64,000 nucleotides of DNA from Hahella sp. CCB-MM4. GTDB taxonomy: Bacteria > Pseudomonadota > Gammaproteobacteria > Pseudomonadales > Oleiphilaceae. The position numbers were made by a program, and so were the translations under genes. Below are positions 27,354-36,800 of this stretch, in pieces. Every line of letters starts with the position of its first letter. Positions within the stretch are counted from its first letter, which is position 1. The notes beneath the pieces are model-generated. The model worked only from the letters and a program-made list of their open reading frames with translations. It had not been told where the DNA came from and ran no database searches. Where the stretch lies: assembly GCF_002260525.1 (NCBI RefSeq), contig NZ_MRYI01000007.1, positions 124,001 through 188,000 of the forward strand. The letters are read 5' to 3'.

Positions 27354-28282
27354 AATCCTGGATGAATCGTAGCTCTCTGCATGAATCCATTGTCAATCGA
27401 ATGGTGGCGGCTTCCCAAACGCCGGATGAAAAACCGGTACTGACTGACAGTATTGCCCAGTGGTTGGCACAGCTGACATTGCTCTACGGCGTACCGACCT
27501 CCTACCTGACGCCGGATGTCCGAATGCTGCCTAACGAGTCCATGCGTTTTTTCTTCCTGGATCGTAACTGGCTCGACCGGATGGTAGACGGTGCTTTGAG
27601 CGTCGGTGTGCTCTCCACCCAGACCAGTCTGTTCAATGAAGTTTTCTTCGAGGACATCTATCAACAGATAGATCAGGCCCAGCAGAAGCTGAGAGCCCAG
27701 TTGAAAAACCAGGAACCGGTCAGTAGTGGCACTGTCGGTGGACCTATTACCGGTCTATTGTTTCGCTCCCAGGTCGTCTCGGGTTGGCCCGGGCTGGAAG
27801 TATACGCGTCTGCGCAAGGGGCTGAGTTGCCCATATTGCGAATGGATCGTCTGGCGCCGAGTGTGCTGCTTTGCCTCTTCGACGGAGTGCCGGATGACGT
27901 GGATTTCGTTGAGCCGAGCGAAGCACTCCATTTCGGTATCACCAGAGAAAAAGGTGCCTCGGACTTTAAGGTCAGCCTGCGCGGTCTGGGGCTTCCCACC
28001 GTAGAGGAATATCCACCTGGCGAGCAGATTCCGGATCCTCAAACCCCTGGGGCGTTTTTGACCGCCCCGGGGAATCTGCGTACCAACAACTCTCAACCCG
28101 GCGTAGTCGATATTCAGGGGCTGGTGTCATCGATCGAATCGAATATGCCTCAGGGCGCTCTGGATAACGGGAAAATCGAACCGGGCGGATTTGCGGTGCA
28201 ATTGGTTCAGGGGGCCGGCAAACAGAGTTACAAAATCAGTAACGGTACGCCTTATCCCAAATGCGCTTATAGCGGGAACTAG
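27350..28282 (+). CDS. Unknown 310-residue protein, giant-protein operon
   Basis: AAGGAG precedes the ATG, which overlaps the upstream stop. The sequence has a helical N-terminus, then RMLPNESMRFFFLDRNWLDR and DGALSVG, a glutamine-rich helix, and a strand block (GWPGLEVYA, RMDRLAPSVLLCLFDGVPDDVDFVEPSEALHFGI). The phrase 'LPxESxRFFxxDxNWxxxxxDGAxSxG' feels conserved across bacteria, but I know no function for it. No signal peptide or membrane segment. The tight coupling with the 512-residue gene suggests a stoichiometric partner. Confidence 0.65.
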   Translation: MKSWMNRSSLHESIVNRMVAASQTPDEKPVLTDSIAQWLAQLTLLYGVPTSYLTPDVRMLPNESMRFFFLDRNWLDRMVDGALSVGVLSTQTSLFNEVFFEDIYQQIDQAQQKLRAQLKNQEPVSSGTVGGPITGLLFRSQVVSGWPGLEVYASAQGAELPILRMDRLAPSVLLCLFDGVPDDVDFVEPSEALHFGITREKGASDFKVSLRGLGLPTVEEYPPGEQIPDPQTPGAFLTAPGNLRTNNSQPGVVDIQGLVSSIESNMPQGALDNGKIEPGGFAVQLVQGAGKQSYKISNGTPYPKCAYSGN

Positions 28283-28333
28283 CCGTGGGCTTCAAATGGA
28301 TCAACCCATCAACGACTAAGAGTGGAAAGTAAC

Positions 28334-31300
28334 ATGGCCGCACAGACAAATCTCATGCCGGTATGGCCCGGCCCCCGTGTCCTGGTTCCTATGGCGACGG
28401 ATATTCTGCTGGTGGGCAAACCGGATCAGAACACCACTTATGCCAGCACCAAGAACAGCTACCTTGACCTGTATCTGAGCCCTGGAGCAGTATTGCCTTC
28501 GCCGTTTACCACGTCGACGCTGGGGGTGGGAGCACACATCATGTGGACGCTGCCTTTCAGCCTGCGCAGCGGTTCACAAAGCGCCCAGGAAGAGCAGGTG
28601 GGATTCAGGCTGGTGCCCAACCGCTGGCTGGTAACGCGCTTCAAATATTCATCCGGTAGCAATGGAACCATTACGCCGCCACAGGTGACGGCAACGGTTC
28701 TGCAAAGCGATACACTCTTCGATATTTCCAGCAACCCGTCTGCCTATAACCAATATCCTTACCCACAGGACGCCAGCTTTCCGCTGCGTGGGATAGGGGT
28801 GGCACAGGAACTGGCTACATGGCAGGGCGTGGCCGGACCGGACAAGCCGTTCCTGCAGGCCGTCGGACCCGGAACCTTGTCGTGGTCGGTGGCTTACGAC
28901 AATATCAAAAATGTATTTTCCCTCTATGACGACTTTGGTCAGGAAGCCGCTGACAGCGCCATATATACCTATTCCATTATCGGCTGGTACGCCAATCCGG
29001 ACGATGATGTTCTGAGCTCCCTTCCGGTGACCGACAGTGCAGATTGGAAAGCCGCACTGGAACAGGGTTTTGCCTGGTCCCCCGGCCCCTCGGTGGGAGA
29101 CGTGGACAATGGAGTGGATGCCTGGAAACAATGGCAGCAGTCGCATGGATTGCAGGGCACGTTCAACCCGGATTCCATTCAACTACCTGAGCAGGAAAAA
29201 GCCGCCATTATCGCCTGGCATAACTGGCAGCAGGCCAATGGCGTGACCGCCGAACAGCCGGACCTGCCAACCAAACTGTTGTGTCACTCCATGGTGGCTA
29301 CCGTCAATTGGCAGGGTAACGGCCATGCTTATGGCACCGGCGTGCCGGGCGACTATGCGGACTTTCCTGCGGTGGCCATCGGCAATACTTCGACAGAAGC
29401 TATTTCGGTGTATATGGCCAATAAAGTGGTAGAGGAACTGGGGGAAGATCCTTCCTTTATTCCCGAAATAGAGCGGGCACTTTCAGCCTTCCAGAAAGAT
29501 CTCCTGTTCGATCTTGCCAACAACGAAGTGAACAAAGTTGAAACACGGCTGCATAACGACGAATTCGAACTCGGTTACGGTGGCCAGCAATGGGTTGTGG
29601 TTCGGCCGGAAAGCACTACCGAAGACATACAGGCCACCGGAGGCCAGCAGACGATTCCGCTGAATGCCACCGATACCCAGACACTGATTGCGCTGAACAA
29701 GCTGCAAAGCGAAGTCAACACACTCTTTGGTTTGATTTCCAGTCAGCGTGGCGAACTCTTCCTGCTGTCGGTGAAAAAGCTTCAGTTGAACCGTCATTCC
29801 GATCCGGACATCGTGACCAAGGTCAACGACAGTATCAGCGCCATTACAGGGGCTTTGACTGCCAACCTGACGTCCTATGATCAGAAGACCACTCAGGTGG
29901 ATAGTGACGCCAAGTCTTTTCAGGACACCTTGGGCGACCAGTTCGTTCTCAAGCCGGTCGACCTGACACCTAACGCAGCACCCAATGATCCTGTGGTGAT
30001 GCTGGCCGGCGGGAAGCTTGATGCGAAGCTGAACGCTCCAGGACAGTACAAGGAAGATCAGTTGTTGTTCGTCCGCTTTACCGGGCAGACGGTCACGGGC
30101 ATTGATATTACCTATACCCCGGAAGGAGGCAGTGCCGGCCCCAAAGAAACGATTGGCGCTGCAGAACTGTTGGCTAGCGGAAATGTCGTTCTGCCCACCT
30201 GGAACGCCATTCCCAAAGAGGTCATGGACCTCTGGATTGAATTGTTGCTGCTGGATACCAGTAATGCCGGTTTGATTGCCAGCCTCTATTTTCAAAAGGC
30301 AGGCATCACTCCCACCGATGACGATCTCACGGCATTGACCGCCCAGATTCAGAAGCAGCAAACCGCTCCTTGGAACAGCGCAGATCAGCTGGGTGTGCAT
30401 CCCCAGGCATTGGGCGTTGTGGCTGGCATAAACGGCCTGCTGCCCTCAGAGGAATCCGTAGCCTTCAGAACCCAGCAGCCCTGGACGCCAATTTATCTAG
30501 ACTGGAAAATCTCATGGTTCCCGTCTTCCATGGATTCGGCGGATGCGCTCAACGGCTGGACATTGGGAGATATCGACTTCTCCTACACCGGCACTACCAT
30601 TCCGACACCGCCGGATAAATTGATCTATGAAGGGCGGACCACGATCAATACCAAGACGGCCCAGAATATCCAACAGAAATTCGCCAGTTTCGAAAGCGAT
30701 CCGAACTATCAGAACTTACCGGATTTCATTATTTCGAACCTGACCAAGGTGGCCAACGATATCAAGGAGATTGATATCGTGACCCAGTCCATGGGCGGAC
30801 TGGGTAAGCAATTGGCGACAGAAATCACCTCCATGAACACTTTCACCGAGGAGTACGCCGACCTGCTGGGCAATACCAGTAGCCTGTTCCGTCCTGTGGT
30901 GGGATCCGAGACAGAATCCGGCCCGTTCTTCCCCATTAGGTCCGGACACTTCCAGGTGATTGATCTATGGATGGTGGATTCTTTCGGCCAGATCTGGCGG
31001 GGCAAGGACCCAAGCTTCGGCGCAGAGTCGCCCATATTGAATATCTATTGGTCTGAAGAGCTGACGACACCTCCCAGCATCGACAAGGCTGAAACCTATG
31101 GTCAGTTGCCGCCCAGGCTGGAACAACCGGTGAGGGCCAATCCCAGATTTCTGCAGGCGGATAATGATGCCATATTCAGTAATTCCTCGGATCGGACCAG
31201 TCCCATATGCGGGTGGGTCATGGCCAATCATCTGGATAACTCGCTGATGGTGTTTGATGCTGAGGGAAATAACCTGGGCGCTATCATCAAAATTCAGCGG

Positions 31301-32299
31301 CAAATGACGGGGAGCGAAACCAGTGCGGAGTTTTCCATTCGTTGGGATGCGGTGCCCGGTAGTAATACACCTTTAGGTGCTCCACCGAATCTGCCCAATG
31401 AGCATTTGCAGAGCTTTATCCTGAATTTATTGGCGACCGCTTCACAAGGCTCGTCGGCCTATGACGAGTTGATGTCCGCCATTGATGCAACATTGTGGTC
31501 CATGGGGAATTTCCCGCTACAGGACGGCAATCTTTCGATATTGCTGGGAAGGCCTTTAGCGGTGGTCAGGGCCGAGCTGAATGTGCCTGTCGCCGGAACG
31601 CCCATATACAACCAGAGCTGGCCGGATACCGGCAGGTACTATGAAAGTAATGGGGAGTACCTTCCTACCAATCCTCCCTACATGTCCGTGCCATTTCCTT
31701 TCAGGGTGGGGGATAGTCTGTCTCAGCAAAACGGGGTGATGGGGTATTTCCAAGCTGACCAATACGACACTTTCTATGCGGTATACGGGATTCAAAACCA
31801 GACTGCGGCCATGAAGAGCCTGTTGACAGGGATAAGCGGCAGCCGGGCGGACAGCAGTGCCATGCTGAAGGCGATCACCACTCCCGCCGGCTTTACCAGT
31901 GGCTATGTGAAAGAGAATCATCTGATCTCTATCGCGCCGGGAGATGAACCCGTCAAGCTGACCGTGCTGATCGATCCTTCCGGGGACATGCCAGTGATTT
32001 CAGGCGGGTTGCCGACCCGGGAACTGACCTTGCCGACAGGACCCGTCGGCAACGCCATGAAGAATTTTACGGCGACTTTCCGTACCGGTCCGCTGTTGCT
32101 GGATCCGGACAAAATCAGGATGCCTACGCCGGCCGAAGTCAGAGGCAACTGGGGATGGGCTGCGCGGAAAGATGTCACTCAGTGGAACCCGAATGTCCAG
32201 GTGACCAACTACACACCGGTGGCGACCCTGGAAAGTACTATTCCAACGCTGATAGAAGGCTGGCTGACACTGTCCGGTGCCGAGTCTGAGGAAATCTGA
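28334..32299 (+). CDS. Unknown 1321-residue protein, giant-protein operon
   Basis: A GTG at 28322 is possible, but GGAAAG lies four bases before ATG 28334, which I prefer. The N-terminal 120 residues contain WTLPFSLRSGSQ and FRLVPNRWLVTRF. Then comes a segment YSIIGWYANPDDD and two Trp-rich repeats (AWKQWQQSHGLQG and AWHNWQQANGVTA, about 260 and 300). A long helical, probably coiled-coil stretch covers about 455-545, with strand-rich sequence to the end. No catalytic motif, signal peptide or transmembrane segment. Size, architecture and operon position suggest a structural subunit; function unknown. Confidence 0.65.
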   Translation: MAAQTNLMPVWPGPRVLVPMATDILLVGKPDQNTTYASTKNSYLDLYLSPGAVLPSPFTTSTLGVGAHIMWTLPFSLRSGSQSAQEEQVGFRLVPNRWLVTRFKYSSGSNGTITPPQVTATVLQSDTLFDISSNPSAYNQYPYPQDASFPLRGIGVAQELATWQGVAGPDKPFLQAVGPGTLSWSVAYDNIKNVFSLYDDFGQEAADSAIYTYSIIGWYANPDDDVLSSLPVTDSADWKAALEQGFAWSPGPSVGDVDNGVDAWKQWQQSHGLQGTFNPDSIQLPEQEKAAIIAWHNWQQANGVTAEQPDLPTKLLCHSMVATVNWQGNGHAYGTGVPGDYADFPAVAIGNTSTEAISVYMANKVVEELGEDPSFIPEIERALSAFQKDLLFDLANNEVNKVETRLHNDEFELGYGGQQWVVVRPESTTEDIQATGGQQTIPLNATDTQTLIALNKLQSEVNTLFGLISSQRGELFLLSVKKLQLNRHSDPDIVTKVNDSISAITGALTANLTSYDQKTTQVDSDAKSFQDTLGDQFVLKPVDLTPNAAPNDPVVMLAGGKLDAKLNAPGQYKEDQLLFVRFTGQTVTGIDITYTPEGGSAGPKETIGAAELLASGNVVLPTWNAIPKEVMDLWIELLLLDTSNAGLIASLYFQKAGITPTDDDLTALTAQIQKQQTAPWNSADQLGVHPQALGVVAGINGLLPSEESVAFRTQQPWTPIYLDWKISWFPSSMDSADALNGWTLGDIDFSYTGTTIPTPPDKLIYEGRTTINTKTAQNIQQKFASFESDPNYQNLPDFIISNLTKVANDIKEIDIVTQSMGGLGKQLATEITSMNTFTEEYADLLGNTSSLFRPVVGSETESGPFFPIRSGHFQVIDLWMVDSFGQIWRGKDPSFGAESPILNIYWSEELTTPPSIDKAETYGQLPPRLEQPVRANPRFLQADNDAIFSNSSDRTSPICGWVMANHLDNSLMVFDAEGNNLGAIIKIQRQMTGSETSAEFSIRWDAVPGSNTPLGAPPNLPNEHLQSFILNLLATASQGSSAYDELMSAIDATLWSMGNFPLQDGNLSILLGRPLAVVRAELNVPVAGTPIYNQSWPDTGRYYESNGEYLPTNPPYMSVPFPFRVGDSLSQQNGVMGYFQADQYDTFYAVYGIQNQTAAMKSLLTGISGSRADSSAMLKAITTPAGFTSGYVKENHLISIAPGDEPVKLTVLIDPSGDMPVISGGLPTRELTLPTGPVGNAMKNFTATFRTGPLLLDPDKIRMPTPAEVRGNWGWAARKDVTQWNPNVQVTNYTPVATLESTIPTLIEGWLTLSGAESEEI

Positions 32300-32362
32300 C
32301 CACGAATGAATTCAATGCCGGAAGCGACCCGGCAGAAAAATAATAGCAAGGGAGTCATGCCA

Positions 32363-33799
32363 ATGAGTAACAGTTCAAGCACCGTTTTTGACTATAGCTT
32401 CGCGCCACCCCAGGTATTCGTTGCGACGACCACAGACCTGACCCTGACTGTATCTAATCCCATTGACGGCCCGACAATACAATGGCAGGGCGGGCCGAAC
32501 GGAGATGAAATCGATGTGACCTTTCCAACCGGAAGCGACATCAGTGACCTGATGAATCAACTCCCGGTACAGACCAGGGTGGTACAACCCCAGGGATTCA
32601 GCTGCGTACGCTCAGGTGACTATTTCGCCATTAAATCAGCTGTCGGAACCACGATCGAGCCGGGCGATAAAATTGTGGTGGTGTTTGAAAGTGCGGTCAT
32701 TAACGGTAAAACCGGCAGCGCCACTGTCGGCATCCAGGAATACATTGGTACCGCCAACAACCGTACCTCGGCCGCGATTTCAAAAATTGCCCAGGAGCTG
32801 GCCGTTATTGCCTGGTTAGATCCATATGTGGTGGGCTTATACGAGCAAGCTAACCTGAACTGGCAATCAGCGGCGGGCATCGGTGTCAAAATCTTCGGAT
32901 TCTCCGGCGGTACCGGGGAAAAGGATTTTCCTGTCAGCGGAGATCCCCCTTATCCGGGCACCACCAAGGTGAATGTGCCTTCCACCACAGAATCCCAGAG
33001 AACCTATACCTTACAGGTCTATACCGGCGATAACCGTCACGCCCAGCAGGATGTGACGCTGACGCAACATTCTCCGTTGATTACGTCATTTACCGGCGAC
33101 AAGACCTCACCCCTTAAAGTGAATTCAAGCGTGACCCTGACCTGGCACAGCTTGTTTGGAGCCGGAACAACCCTGAGTTCCAATTCCGGACTGGACCGCA
33201 ATAATCCCCAGTCGCCGTTAGACGTAAATCCCGGTCAGGAATTGTTGAAGACCTATTTCAACAACTACAGCAATTTACCTGAAACCGTCACCTATACATT
33301 GGCCGTGAACGGATTTCAGGAGCCCGCCTATGCCGATGTGTCGTTCACCCTGGCTCCCGTAGGTTTGGTCTACTTCAAATACACGACGAATAACGAAGGC
33401 CAGCTATCCGGCGTGAAAGCGGTACTTGATCCGGAGCAGTGGACTGCCCAGAAAATCGAATTTCCCAGCAGCGATCTCGCGATCCTGACTTTCTACCAGC
33501 CCGGTGGAAAAGCGGAAAAATATTATCTGGGAAGCGGCGACACGGAGCATCCACAGATTCAGTACTTCAATGCCCAAAGTAAAGGGGACAACATGTTTGA
33601 ATTCAGCTGGGTCACCGCCAACCTGGATGCCTCCAAGGGCATGGTTCTGCTACCGGGAAATATTCAGATTACCGGTAACGAGGTCGCTTCCGGCAGCAAG
33701 TCGCTGACGGTCACCAGCACCGCTGAATATACCCTCAGCGGGGTGGGAACCAATGGTCAATCGATTGTCAGCAAACTGGTCGTACAAGCTGGCTCCTGA
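32363..33799 (+). CDS. Unknown Ig-like/beta-sandwich protein closing the operon
   Basis: Three in-frame ATGs precede the body; AAGGGAG (32348-32354) is best spaced for ATG 32363, giving 478 residues. The product is almost all beta: an N-terminal domain with FVATTTDLTLTVSNP and PGDKIVVVFESAVING, a Ser/Gly/Pro linker, an Ig-like domain near 240-340 (LITSFTGDK, SVTLTWHSLFGAG), and a C-terminal repeat of short strands ending in LVVQAGS. This is the pattern of an adhesion or scaffold protein, but without an export signal. About 50 bp separate it from the PKS gene. Confidence 0.6.
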   Translation: MSNSSSTVFDYSFAPPQVFVATTTDLTLTVSNPIDGPTIQWQGGPNGDEIDVTFPTGSDISDLMNQLPVQTRVVQPQGFSCVRSGDYFAIKSAVGTTIEPGDKIVVVFESAVINGKTGSATVGIQEYIGTANNRTSAAISKIAQELAVIAWLDPYVVGLYEQANLNWQSAAGIGVKIFGFSGGTGEKDFPVSGDPPYPGTTKVNVPSTTESQRTYTLQVYTGDNRHAQQDVTLTQHSPLITSFTGDKTSPLKVNSSVTLTWHSLFGAGTTLSSNSGLDRNNPQSPLDVNPGQELLKTYFNNYSNLPETVTYTLAVNGFQEPAYADVSFTLAPVGLVYFKYTTNNEGQLSGVKAVLDPEQWTAQKIEFPSSDLAILTFYQPGGKAEKYYLGSGDTEHPQIQYFNAQSKGDNMFEFSWVTANLDASKGMVLLPGNIQITGNEVASGSKSLTVTSTAEYTLSGVGTNGQSIVSKLVVQAGS

Positions 33800-33848
33800 T
33801 AAGCGGGCTCTAAAAACAGCCTCTGAAAATTAGAAGAAGAAATGGTTT

Positions 33849-36800
33849 ATGAGAAAAAATACTGTTGCAGACCTTGTACTAACCCTGCCTGAAGGCAGGG
33901 CTGATGAAATCGCCTTGCGCTTCCTTGATAGCCGTGGACAGGAATCCACATCGTTCACCTTTGCGGGCTTGCGCCGGCATTGCCTGATCGTCGCGGAAAA
34001 TCTGGACCGGCTGAATATTACAGGCTCCATTACCTTACTGGCGTTGGAAAATCAGGCTGACTTTGTCGTCGGCTTTTTCGGCACGATGTTGGCGGGTATG
34101 ATTCCCGCCCCCGTGGCACCGCTACGTCACGCGAAAGATAAGGTCGGATATGGACGTCTGGTGTCAATTCTTCGGCAGGGAAAAGCGGGATGCGTTGTTG
34201 TGGAAGCATCCCAGTCCGAAGAGGTCAGGGCACATCTCAAGGCTGAAGGGCTACCATCGGTCACCGTCCTGTCGATCGAATCGCTTCGAACCGGGGAGCT
34301 GGATAACATTCCGCTACCGAAATCCTATCCTTCCGATATCGCCTACATACAGTACACCTCAGGCTCAACGTCAGAACCCAAAGGGGTGGTGCTAAGGCAT
34401 TCCAGTGTCATCACCCATATGAGGCAGATGCAGCAGGTGTTTGCGCTGGAGGAACGTGCACGGGTGGTGGGGTGGCTGCCCATGCACCACGACATGGGCC
34501 TGGTTGGTGACTTGTTCATTCCTCTGTTTGAAGGCGGTACAGGGGTGTATATGACTCCCCGGACCTTTCTTCAGTCTCCGCAACTATGGCTCAAGGCCGT
34601 CACTGAATATCGGGCTAACTTATCGGCAGCACCCACCTTTGCCTTTGAATACTGTTGTCGCAAGGTAGAGCCGGACGCTTCGTTGGATCTCTCTTGTTGG
34701 AGCAAAGTGTGTGTCGGTTCTGAAACCGTATCGCTCCAGGTATTGGATCGATTCTGCCGCACATTTGCCTCATCTGGTTTTGAACGTAATGCCTTCCTTC
34801 CGGTATACGGTCTCGCCGAAGCCACACTGTTGGTAGCGGGCGGTCGCCACGGTCTGGAAGGGCTTGACTCCAAAGTGGTGAAACGGAAGGAGTCATTCAA
34901 AGGCGATGGAAGCCCGCAGCCTAAAAGGGCATTAATCCCCTATGCGCTGAACGACGGGATTCAGGTGGATATTCGCAATCGCGAAAGCGGAATGCCTGAA
35001 AGGGAAGGGGTTGAAGGTGACATCTGGGTCAGTGGTCCGGCCACGACAGTCGGTTACCTTGAAGAACTTTCACCGGAGACGTCATTTCCCGAAAGCCCCA
35101 CAATCAAAACCGGCGACCTTGGATTCATCCAGAACGGATTCCTGTATGTGACCGGACGTGCCAAAGATACGGTGATCGTGAGGGGGGTTAACTATTCCTC
35201 CGAAGACCTTGAATATGCGGTTGGCTGCGGGCAGGACCTGCTGCAGAGCAATGATCACTGCGTGTGTGTTTCTCAAATCAGCGATGCCGGGGAAAGTTTT
35301 TACCTATTCCAGGAAGTGCAACGGCATCTGCCTGAAGAGAGCCAGGAAAGGCTCATCGAGCAGATAAAAGCCAACCTGATCGACGGCTTTGGTATTACCG
35401 CTGACAATATTGTACTTGTTCCCCGGGGGACATTGCCCAGGACAGCCAACTATAAGCTGGCACGCAGGGCTTGCCTCGAGCGCTATCTGCGCGGCGAGAT
35501 GAAGGTTCTTCAATCTTCGGAAGAGCGTGGCATTTCAACAGAAAGGCATTTGCCAGAAGCATCTTTTCTGAAAACCTCGAAAACCCAGGAAACCGTGGAA
35601 GCAGATCCGGTCGTGGTAGTCGGCATGGCCTGCAAGTTTCCCGGGCATGTGACAGATCCTGAATCGTTCTGGGATTTGTTGATCAGCGGAAAGGATGCCA
35701 TTACTGAAGTTCCACCTGAGCGCTGGGACAATAATGTGTTTTATGATGCCCGGCCGGCTGTCCCCGGAAAGGTCAGTACTAGGTGGGCCGGATTTGTGGA
35801 TGGAATTGATCAGTTTGATCCCGCCTTATTCGGGGTCTCTGCAGTGGAGGCGCCAGAAATCGATCCACAGCAGAGAATGCTACTGGAAACTTCCTGGCGG
35901 CTGATAGAAAACGCCGGATGGCAGAAACAGCAGTTGGCGGGATCCGATACCGGCGTGTTCATCGGCATCTCCACTAACGATTATCTGTATATGAAGATAA
36001 AGCTGTCGCCGGGAATGAACAGTTTTAATGCTTATTCCGGCCTGGGCAACGCCAATAGTGTCGCAGCCAATCGACTCTCATTTTTCTATGACCTCAAGGG
36101 ACCGAGCATGGCGGTCGATACCGCCTGCTCATCGTCGCTGACAGCGTTTCATCTGGGCGCACGGGCCATTTTGAATGGAGATTGTTCTCAGGCCATTGTG
36201 GGTGGCGTCAATGCCATATTGTCTCCGGGGCCGACCATCACCTTGTCCCAGTTCAACATGATGTCACCGGAAGGGCGCTGTAAGACGTTTGATGCTTCCG
36301 CTGACGGGTACGTCAGAGCTGAAGGATGTGGACTGGTGATGCTCAAGCGCCAGTCGGCCGCTTTACGGGATGGTGACGCAATTCTGGCTGTCGTTGCAGC
36401 GTCTGGGGTCGGTCAGGATGGCCTTAGCGCTGGCATGACGTCTCCAAACGGTAGCGCCCAGGATCGTTTATTGCGCCATTGTCTCAAAGAAGCGGGGCTG
36501 GCAGCTGCGGATATCAGCTATGTGGAAGCACACGGAACCGGCACCCCCACCGGGGATCCGGTTGAAATGGAACAGATAAGCAAGATTTACGGCAGTAGCA
36601 GATCTTATGGAAGCACAAAAGAATTCGAACATTCAGGGAAGGAGGTAATGCCATGCGACGCTCCAACAGATACCTGCGAAGACACATGCTATGTGGGAGC
36701 CGTCAAGGCGAACATCGGCCATCTGGAGGCCGGAGCGGGGATCGCCAGTGTTATCAAATCCCTGCTGATGCTGCAGAAGGGAATGATTCCACCCCAGATC

